A stretch of DNA of 10,834 nt, from positions 1 to 10,834 of the forward strand of contig WFRP01000080.1 of the NCBI GenBank assembly GCA_015486505.1. The letters are read 5' to 3'. The position numbers and the translations under genes are program-made. Every line of letters begins with the position of its first letter. The first letter of the stretch is position 1. The stretch comes from Pseudomonadota bacterium (GTDB taxonomy: Bacteria; Desulfobacterota; Anaeroferrophillalia; Anaeroferrophillales; Tharpellaceae). Of this stretch, positions 6,378 to 10,834 are shown in pieces. The notes under the pieces were generated by a model. The model ran no database searches. It had not been told where the DNA came from and saw only the letters and a list, made by a program, of their open reading frames with translations.

Positions 6378-7682
6378 ATGGGAAAAGTTACAAGAAGAAC
6401 CCGGAGTAAAAAAGAGCTGCTGCGACTTTACAGTTACGGTTTTTTTGTGGTTCTGCTGGGTTTCGCGGTTACCTATCAATTTATCGAACCGAATCCGCCG
6501 GCTCATCTGGTTATCGCCGCCGGCAGCAAGGGTGGGGCTTATCTGGAATATGCCGAAAAATACCGGAAAATCCTGGCCCGGGACGGTATCACCTTGAAGG
6601 TTCTTGAAACCGCCGGGTCAGAGGAAAACCTCAGCCTGCTTAACCACGGCAAGGCCGACATCGCTCTGGTACAAAGCGGCGTGGGGCAAGCCGCCGACTA
6701 CCCTGAAATAATCGGCATCGGCAGCCTCTATTACGAGCCGCTATGGGTTTTTACCCGGCCGGGTTTCAAACTGACGAAATTGTCACAGCTTAACCGACAC
6801 AGGCTTGCTTTCGGACAGAAAGGCAGCGGCACCCGCCAGGTTGTTACGCAACTGTTTCAGGACAACGGCATCGACTTAAAGCAATTGCACGAAGTCTCAT
6901 TAACTAATCAAGCGGCAGCGGCCGCCCTGAAGGAAGATCGCCTTGACGCTCTTTTTACGATCACAGCCATATCATCACCCGGCATTCAGACCCTGCTCCA
7001 GGATAAATCGATATCCCTGGTTAACTTTACCCGGGCCGACGCTTATACCCACCGCCATAACTTTTTAGCAAAAGTTACCCTGCCCCAAGGGGTTATAAGC
7101 CTTAAAAATAATATTCCGGCACAGGATATTACTCTGGTGGCGCCGGTCGCAACCCTGGTGGCAACCACAAATCTGCATCCGGCGCTGGCCGGGCTTTTGA
7201 CCCAGGTAATTAATAAGGTTCACAATCACGGCTCAATCCTGAACCGCCGCCAACATCAATTCCCCTCAGCCGAACATATGGATTTCCCGCTCAGTGACGA
7301 TGCCCGGCGTTTTTACCGGCGGGGGGTGCCGCTGCTGCAGCGTTATTTACCCTTTTGGGCCGCGATTCAGCTTGATCGTTTAAAATTAATGCTGCTGCCC
7401 CTGCTGGCCCTGCTGCTGCCGCTTTTCAAGATTCTGCCGTTAACCTACCGCTGGCGGATGCGCTCCCGGATTTATCGCTGGTATGACACGCTGCAGGTGC
7501 TTGATTTCGAGGTCCGGCAATCGCTTAGTGAAAAGGGGGTCAAAAACTTCATTGACCGTTTGGACAGGATTGAAGATGATGTGCGCCAGATCAGTGTTCC
7601 GCTCGCCTATGCCGCCGAACTCTACAGCCTCCGGCAGCATATCGATCTCCTGCGCCGCCAGATCAGGGCAATGAAATTTTAA
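6378..7682 (+). CDS. TAXI-family TRAP solute-binding protein with membrane anchors at both ends
   Basis: 434 residues. An uncleaved N-terminal helix (about 16-36) is followed by the TAXI (NMT1_3, PF16868-type) binding domain, residues 43-305: LVIAAGSKGGAYLEYAEKY is the family signature (A.G..GG.Y...A), then NHGKADIALVQSG, YYEPLWVF, and GQKGSGTRQVVTQLF, the ligand-loop motif. After this comes RRGVPLLQRYLPFWAAI, a second strongly hydrophobic helix (336-356) and a basic, coiled tail (357-434). This extended form is seen in several deltaproteobacterial genomes, unlike the 320-residue soluble TAXI proteins. Two anchors mean the binding domain is held at the outer face and the tail is cytoplasmic, suggesting a sensor or accessory role rather than a free binding protein. 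No TRAP permease gene (DctQM) lies in the window. The ribosome site before the ATG is poor; the next in-frame start is not better supported. Confidence 0.87.
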   Translation: MGKVTRRTRSKKELLRLYSYGFFVVLLGFAVTYQFIEPNPPAHLVIAAGSKGGAYLEYAEKYRKILARDGITLKVLETAGSEENLSLLNHGKADIALVQSGVGQAADYPEIIGIGSLYYEPLWVFTRPGFKLTKLSQLNRHRLAFGQKGSGTRQVVTQLFQDNGIDLKQLHEVSLTNQAAAAALKEDRLDALFTITAISSPGIQTLLQDKSISLVNFTRADAYTHRHNFLAKVTLPQGVISLKNNIPAQDITLVAPVATLVATTNLHPALAGLLTQVINKVHNHGSILNRRQHQFPSAEHMDFPLSDDARRFYRRGVPLLQRYLPFWAAIQLDRLKLMLLPLLALLLPLFKILPLTYRWRMRSRIYRWYDTLQVLDFEVRQSLSEKGVKNFIDRLDRIEDDVRQISVPLAYAAELYSLRQHIDLLRRQIRAMKF

Positions 7683-7789
7683 CGCACTTTCCCCACCCTT
7701 GAGTATCGCATTTGTGTATTTTATTTACTTGATGGCGTCGTAAAAACTCTTCATCTGCTGCGTTACCTTCGCCGTGAGCGAAGCGAGGG
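7683..7789. other. Intergenic region with a small perfect hairpin
   Basis: No coding frame is supported. CTTCGC (7767-7772) and GCGAAG (7778-7783) form a perfect 6-bp stem with a CGTGA loop. The stretch before it (about 7732-7766, GATGGCGTCGTAAAAAC...) has the look of a second interspersed repeat, but no other copy is in this window. Confidence 0.4.
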
Positions 7790-7851
7790 AGTGCCCTTGG
7801 GGTACGGGCCGAAAAGGCTCAATTGGGTTGCGGGATTTGTTCCCGCATTAG
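7790..7851 (-). repeat. CTAAT-bounded hairpin repeat, partial inverted copy
   Basis: Only the GCGGGAAC-side half of the element is present, reading inward from ATTAG (7847-7851, the complement of CTAAT). It keeps the GCGGGA-ACAAA-TCCCGC stem and the GCC-TTTTC-GGC stem, and stops in the conserved AGTGCCC stretch. The complete end abuts the 3' end of vapC. Confidence 0.8.
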
Positions 7852-7868
7852 CTAAGATAGCCAATTCT

Positions 7869-8261
7869 CTATACAAAACAAAGATTTGGAACCCGAGAAA
7901 ATTCTTTCTGATTATTGGTTACCAGAGTGCAGTTAACAGATAACGCATGTGCTGCTATGAGCATATCTAATGAACCAATTGGAGTTCCTCGCTTTTCAAG
8001 AAAAGCACGAAGGTCTCCATAATATTGAGCTGCATCATCCCCATACGGCAAGATTTCAAGTGGAGAAACAAATTGAGATAAGGCAAATTGGTTCTGGTCG
8101 ATTTTTGAGCTTTTCATCACACCATATTCAAGCTCACTCAAAGTTATCGATGAAATGGATAGACTTGAAATTGGGAGCCGACGAAAATGGTTAATCACAT
8201 CAGCTGGCTTTTGTTTTATGATATAAATACAAATATTCGTGTCGAGCATGAACTCGATCAT
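7869..8261 (-). CDS. vapC: VapC-type PIN-domain toxin with frameshifted C terminus
   Basis: 130 residues of a PIN-domain ribonuclease of the tRNA(fMet)-cleaving VapC type. Motifs: MLDTNI with Asp7, LSELEYGV with Glu43, GSLDMLIAAHAL with Asp99, and LVTNNQKEF at 114-121, so the acidic catalytic set is present. Family members end in 'VPxLxxENW'. Here the protein reads VPNLCFV and stops, because a 5-bp tandem duplication (7873-7882) shifts the frame; removing one copy restores VPNLCIENWLS with a stop at 7852-7854. The fold core is intact, so the toxin may be reduced rather than dead. The start ATG overlaps the vapB stop by 4 bp (ATGA), giving translational coupling. The gene is clearly more AT-rich than its neighbours, suggesting acquisition. 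Confidence 0.9.
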   Translation of the reverse strand: MIEFMLDTNICIYIIKQKPADVINHFRRLPISSLSISSITLSELEYGVMKSSKIDQNQFALSQFVSPLEILPYGDDAAQYYGDLRAFLEKRGTPIGSLDMLIAAHALSVNCTLVTNNQKEFSRVPNLCFV

Positions 8262-8485
8262 AGTTCATCTCGGCTATTTTGAAGAGGTTGATTTCTATCT
8301 TCCATAAAATCGTCAGAAAATTGGTCTAAACTATTGGCCAATGCTGACCATGGGTCATCTTTAGGAATCAAAATAACGATTTTCCCAATTTTGTTTATGT
8401 AAACACCATCTCCAGAAAAACGAAATTCTTTGGGTAAACGTATAGCTTGGCTTCGGCCATTGGTAAAGATTTTAGCTGTTTTCAT
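8258..8485 (-). CDS. vapB: VapB/VagC-type antitoxin
   Basis: 75 residues. The N-terminal swapped-hairpin (AbrB/SpoVT-like) DNA-binding domain is clear: MKTAKIFTNGRSQAIRLPKEFRF (1-23), then VYINKIGKIVILIPK, as in VapB/VagC proteins. The acidic C-terminal part (DDPWSALANSLDQFSDDFMEDR) is the toxin-wrapping region. It neutralises VapC and should repress its own operon. The start was set at 8485 because AGGAGG lies 6 nt upstream; the frame runs further up but into the promoter and repeat. It overlaps vapC by 4 bp. Confidence 0.9.
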   Translation of the reverse strand: MKTAKIFTNGRSQAIRLPKEFRFSGDGVYINKIGKIVILIPKDDPWSALANSLDQFSDDFMEDRNQPLQNSRDEL

Positions 8486-8504
8486 GACAGTCCTCCTCTT
8501 TTGG

Positions 8505-8525
8505 ATATATACCAGAATATATACC
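8505..8525 (-). promoter_or_regulatory. Candidate vapBC operator (direct repeats)
   Basis: On the minus strand GGTATATAT occurs twice with a 12-bp period, 20-40 bp before the vapB start and between it and repeat copy 2. Location and symmetry suit autoregulation by VapB/VapC, and the TATA-rich units can also serve as -10 box. Any -35 element would lie inside the adjacent repeat. Confidence 0.45.
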
Positions 8526-8527
8526 AT

Positions 8528-8679
8528 CTAATGCGGGAACAATCCCGCAACCCAAACGAAGCCTTGCGGCCCGCACCCAGGGGCACTTCCGCTGGTCGCA
8601 AATAAGTACTCTTATCAGAACATTTTCTGATTATTAAATCTTGTTTTTTGGTGCAGAAAATAACCTGTAAGGTACTAAT
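8528..8679 (+). repeat. CTAAT-bounded hairpin repeat, copy 2 (complete, tandem with copy 3)
   Basis: Runs from CTAAT 8528-8532 to CTAAT 8675-8679 (period 147, as copy 1). Stems: GCGGGA-ACAA-TCCCGC (perfect), GCC-TTGC-GGC, CCAG/CTGG, ATAAG-TACT-CTTAT, and ATTTTCTG (8622-8629) with CAGAAAAT (8654-8661), then ACCT-GTA-AGGT before the end. It shares its last pentamer with copy 3. Confidence 0.88.
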
Positions 8680-8836
8680 GCGGGAACAATCCCGCAACCC
8701 AAACGGAGCCTTGCGACCCGCACCCAGGGGCACTTCCGCTGGTCGCAAATAAGTACTCTTATCAGAACATTTTCTTGTTTTTACAGTTGAAAAAAGCTGT
8801 CGAAAAAAACAAGAAAATAACCTGTAAGGTACTAAT
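8675..8836 (+). repeat. CTAAT-bounded hairpin repeat, copy 3 (variant hairpin)
   Basis: Direct tandem of copy 2, period 157. The first 95 bases are nearly identical to copy 2, but the terminal hairpin is a different sequence: a 14-bp stem starting ATTTTCTTG (8769-8818 overall) with a nested ACAG/CTGT stem (8783-8786 with 8797-8800). The AACCTGTAAGGTACTAAT end is the same as copies 1 and 2. Confidence 0.88.
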
Positions 8837-8950
8837 GGGGCTTGTCAAAAAATAAAATCATAGTCTAACAAAAGCATACAGCCTCAACCGCGAATAGCCG
8901 CCCGTCTTTTTATTCGATCTTTTCGGCTCGGCGGCTGATGCAGGTCGTTC
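8837..8950. other. Unassigned intergenic stretch between repeat copies
   Basis: No coding frame, RNA gene or clear repeat is recognised. It separates copy 3 from the head-to-head pair. Confidence 0.4.
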
Positions 8951-9036
8951 AAGAGGACTTATTTGCGGGCCAGCGGAAGTGTACTTGGGGTACGGGCCAC
9001 AAAGCCCTGTTTGGGTTGTGTGATTTGTTCCCGCAT
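8951..9036 (-). repeat. CTAAT-type repeat, partial inverted copy (left half of head-to-head pair)
   Basis: Matches the element in reverse from the ATAAG..CTTAT region (here AAGAGGACTTAT) to GTTCCCGCAT. It retains a GGGC/GCCC stem and lacks the terminal pentamer. Sequence is more diverged than in copies 1-3. Confidence 0.75.
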
Positions 9037-9101
9037 CTCAATCGGGTCTTTTCGGCCCACACCCAGGAGCACTTCCGATGGTCACTAATAAGTACTCTTA
9101 T
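9037..9101 (+). repeat. CTAAT-type repeat, partial forward copy (right half of head-to-head pair)
   Basis: Starts within the first stem (CTCAA) and runs through GGGTC-TTTTC-GGCCC, the CACTTCCG segment and a perfect ATAAG-TACT-CTTAT stem, ending there. It abuts the inverted half with no spacer, giving a head-to-head arrangement. Confidence 0.75.
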
Positions 9102-9105
9102 GGGT

Positions 9106-9138
9106 AAAGAATAAAGCCGGGTTTACTTTTAAGCCGGC
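9106..9138 (-). terminator. Probable rho-independent terminator of gltS
   Basis: On the minus strand GCCGG (9134-9138) and CCGGC (9116-9120) form a GC stem around a 13-nt loop, followed by TTTATTCTTT. It lies 24-56 bp after the gltS stop. The loop is long and the T-run is interrupted, so strength is uncertain. Confidence 0.5.
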
Positions 9139-9161
9139 GGCGAAAAGTAGCGTCCCCCAAG

Positions 9162-10358
9162 CTAACTCAGCCAGCGCAGGAACAATTCGATAATCACGGC
9201 ATTGGCGATATCGATAAAAAAAGCCCCGACTAGAGGAACCACGATAAAAGATTTGGGAGAGGGGCCGAATTTCTCGGTAACCGCGGTCATATTGGCAACT
9301 GCGGTCGGAGTCGCCCCTAAGGCCAGCCCGGTATAGCCGGAAACCATGACCGCGGCATCATAATCTTTCCCCAACAGCCGAAAAACCACTAAACCCGCAA
9401 ACAGGGTAATCATGATCGTCTGCACCAGCAGAATGACAATAATGGGCGCCGCCAGCCCCAAAAGCGTCCAGAGCTGCAGGCTCATCAATGAAATCGTCAG
9501 AAACAGGCCCAGGCTCAGATCGGCGATCAGAGGCATGGCCGCAGCGCCGACCGTCCAGTCCAGACGGGGCAATAACAACGGCAGAAGATTGGTTAAAACA
9601 ATCCCGGAAAAAAGACAGATAACAAAGTCCGGCAGATCAATCCCAACCCCGATCAACAACGGTTTCAACTGGATTGCCAGCCCGATGGCCAGTGAGAGGA
9701 TTAAAATGGCAAATAAAAACGAGTTGACATCAATCTGCGGCGACTCCTCTTTATATTCAAAACCAACCGTCAAATGAGCATGACTGTGACTCTGCAGTTT
9801 ATAGTGATTTATCAAAAAACGGGCAATCGGGCCGCCGATCAGACCACCGATCACCAGCCCGAAGGTGGCGCAGGCGACTCCGATCTCCATCGCGTTACTG
9901 ATACCGTATTTTTCCACCAGTTTCGGGGCCCAGGCAATGGTAGTGCCGTGACCGCCGCTTAAAGCGATGCTGCCCCCCAAAAGACCGATAATGCCGTTCC
10001 GGCCCATCAATCTGGCGACCGTCACCCCCGCGAAGTTCTGCAATCCCAGATAAAAAACCGCGGCCACCAGCAGCAGAACCAGAGCAATCCCTCCGGATTT
10101 AAGGGTCTTGAAACGCGCCGACAGCCCGACGGTTGTAAAAAACACAATCAGCAGAATGTCACGGGTAAAGAGATGGAAAGTTACCTCGAGACCGAAAAAC
10201 GCATATAAAAGCCAGAAAAAAACCGAGGCGAGAATCCCGCCGGTTACCGGCTCCGGGATATTATATTCACGGAGAAACGCGACTTTACGATTGATAAATT
10301 TCCCGAGAAAGAAGATCAGAATGGCCACAATAACCGTCTGACGCGAGGTCAAATCCAT
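9162..10358 (-). CDS. gltS: Sodium/glutamate symporter GltS
   Basis: 398 residues from the chosen start, matching the about 400 of E. coli GltS over its full length. It imports glutamate with sodium across the inner membrane. Conserved segments: IPEPVTGG (34-41), FTTVGLSA (74-81), LLGGSIALSGGHGTTIAWAP (about 126-145; the SGGHGT re-entrant loop), ATFGLVIGGLIGGPIAR (164-180), and the second loop GYTGLALGATPTAVANM near the C terminus. The two GG/GATPTA loops are the transport pore of the ESS family. An ATG two codons upstream (10364) is only 2 nt from GAGG, whereas the chosen ATG has 8 nt spacing, so it is preferred. Monocistronic, with its own promoter and a candidate operator. Confidence 0.95.
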   Translation of the reverse strand: MDLTSRQTVIVAILIFFLGKFINRKVAFLREYNIPEPVTGGILASVFFWLLYAFFGLEVTFHLFTRDILLIVFFTTVGLSARFKTLKSGGIALVLLLVAAVFYLGLQNFAGVTVARLMGRNGIIGLLGGSIALSGGHGTTIAWAPKLVEKYGISNAMEIGVACATFGLVIGGLIGGPIARFLINHYKLQSHSHAHLTVGFEYKEESPQIDVNSFLFAILILSLAIGLAIQLKPLLIGVGIDLPDFVICLFSGIVLTNLLPLLLPRLDWTVGAAAMPLIADLSLGLFLTISLMSLQLWTLLGLAAPIIVILLVQTIMITLFAGLVVFRLLGKDYDAAVMVSGYTGLALGATPTAVANMTAVTEKFGPSPKSFIVVPLVGAFFIDIANAVIIELFLRWLS

Positions 10359-10390
10359 CAACATATCCTCTAGATAAAGGTAAACATACT

Positions 10391-10408
10391 TAAACTGAAC
10401 TCAGTTTA
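10391..10408 (-). promoter_or_regulatory. 18-bp perfect palindrome overlapping the gltS -10 box
   Basis: TAAACTGA and TCAGTTTA are perfect 8-bp arms around a 2-bp centre. The palindrome covers four bases of the -10 box and the expected transcription start. Such a site usually binds a dimeric repressor of the TetR or GntR type; no regulator gene is in the window. Confidence 0.65.
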
Positions 10409-10432
10409 TAACAATTCTAGGTGCTTTGTCAA
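10405..10432 (-). promoter_or_regulatory. Sigma70 promoter of gltS
   Basis: On the minus strand TTGACA (10427-10432) and TATAAA (10405-10410) are separated by 16 bp. Both hexamers are at or next to consensus. The start would fall near 10398, giving a leader of about 40 nt. Confidence 0.75.
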
Positions 10433-10461
10433 AAAATTATGTAACTATTCAGCCAAATTTT

Positions 10462-10499
10462 ACCCCCCCCACCTTCTGGAGGGGGCAGGGGTGGTTTTT
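10462..10499 (+). other. C/G-rich hairpin upstream of gltS, terminator-like on the plus strand
   Basis: A run of eight C, then ACCTTCTGG and GGGGG, allows an 8-bp stem with one mismatch; alternatively CCACC and GGTGG pair before TTTTT. On the plus strand this could stop transcription running antisense into gltS. No plus-strand gene leads into it, so a role is uncertain. Confidence 0.35.
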
Positions 10500-10552
10500 C
10501 GTAAGCGGTTGCGGAAACGATTTCGTTGTTTTTCGGAAGCGAGCGGGAGCCC

Positions 10553-10765
10553 ATTAGTGCCTTACAGGTTATTTTCTTGTTTTAAAACAAGAAAATGTTC
10601 TGATAAGAGCACTTATTTGCGCCCAGCGGATTGCCCTTGGGGTGCGCCCAACGGATTGCCCTTGGGGTGCGCCCAGCGGATTACCCTTGGGGTGCGCCCA
10701 GCGGATTGCCCTTGGGTGCGGGCCGCAAGGCTCCGTTTGGGTTGCGGGATCTGTTCCCGCATTAG
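10553..10765 (-). repeat. CTAAT-bounded hairpin repeat, inverted copy with internal amplification
   Basis: Runs between ATTAG (10553-10557) and ATTAG (10761-10765), period 208. Its terminal hairpin is a perfect 26-nt palindrome (10571-10596, no loop), a third sequence variant of the same stem. The central segment is a fourfold 25-nt tandem array. The GCGGGA-ACAGA-TCCCGC stem and the ATAAG..CTTAT stem are intact. Confidence 0.85.
10619..10717 (-). repeat. 25-nt tandem array (4 units) inside the repeat
   Basis: Units start at 10619, 10644, 10669 and 10694, each beginning GCGCCCAGCGG on the plus strand. Unit 2 has one G to A change, unit 3 another, and unit 4 is one G shorter. Other copies of the element hold this unit once. 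Confidence 0.9.
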
Positions 10766-10834
10766 TCGTTGGTTTCAGCCTGTTGTTTTGCCTCTTTTAT
10801 TTCAATCATAATTGCATATTAATAAAGTATACGA
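10766..10834. other. Unassigned end of window
   Basis: AT-rich sequence after the last repeat. No gene or site is supported. Confidence 0.3.

Noticed and set aside
8482..8748. Minus-strand 88-codon frame with a twice-repeated peptide
   Set aside because: It is the translation of tandem copies 2 and 3; the copies stay in frame because 147 is divisible by 3. It runs into the vapB promoter.
8528..8836. CRISPR array
   Set aside because: The repeats are about 150 bp, directly joined without spacers, and also occur inverted elsewhere. No cas gene is present.
8528..8836. Integron attC sites
   Set aside because: The ends lack the RYYYAAC/GTTRRRY core pairs, no cassette genes lie between the tandem units, and no integrase is seen.
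9412..9777. Plus-strand open frame inside gltS
   Set aside because: It is antisense to a strongly conserved symporter gene; its composition is that of a complementary-strand artefact.
10619..10717. CRISPR or regulatory iteron array
   Set aside because: The 25-nt units are contiguous with no spacers and arise by expansion of a segment of the repeat. No replication gene is near.
10491..10811. Plus-strand 106-codon frame across the inverted repeat copy
   Set aside because: It translates the 25-nt array, whose period is not a multiple of 3, so the peptide changes frame between units. No sign of protein selection.

Overview
The window looks like the chromosome of a Gram-negative bacterium, most likely Desulfobacterota (former Deltaproteobacteria). 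Core genes have roughly 50% GC, and the window holds a membrane-anchored TAXI substrate-binding protein with a hydrophobic C-terminal tail, a WaaP/InaA-type lipopolysaccharide kinase, and short gene units separated by interspersed repeats. This placement is inferred from gene style; the window has no rRNA, tRNA or other marker gene.

Layout. Positions 3-3002 carry a co-directional three-gene cassette: a retropepsin-like 'ATP-dependent zinc protease' (5' end outside the window), a membrane protein joining an inactive transglutaminase domain to about seven helices, and an ATP-grasp ligase of the alpha-L-glutamate-ligase-like family. Together they suggest peptide or amino-acid ligation, a membrane scaffold and a trimming protease. 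After one repeat copy come a secreted SYLF/Ysc84-domain protein (3218-3793) and a LPS-kinase-like protein (3842-4609). Positions 4595-5040 look like a gene graveyard, with an AAA_14 ATPase cut off just after Walker B and a possible nucleotidyltransferase remnant. Two unrelated orphan substrate-binding proteins follow, divergently arranged: a PotD/Fbp-like ABC protein on the minus strand and a TAXI protein on the plus strand. Neither has a permease gene in the window. A vapBC toxin-antitoxin pair (7869-8485, minus) and the sodium/glutamate symporter gene gltS (9162-10358, minus) complete the genes. gltS has a clear sigma70 promoter whose -10 box overlaps a perfect 18-bp palindrome.

The most distinctive feature is a family of non-coding repeats about 150 bp long with a fixed CTAAT pentamer at each complete end and several internal hairpins. 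There are two 147-bp-period copies (3027 and 8528), a longer copy in direct tandem with the second (8675), one inverted copy with a fourfold 25-nt internal amplification (10553-10765), one inverted partial copy (7790-7851) and a head-to-head pair of partial copies (8951-9101). The hairpin near one end differs in sequence between copies but keeps its pairing. The ends are not inverted repeats of each other, which suggests a hairpin-recognised element (HUH/Y1 transposase or REP-like) rather than a classical MITE. vapBC lies exactly between two inward-facing ends of this element, and vapC carries a 5-bp tandem duplication that shifts its last codons out of frame.
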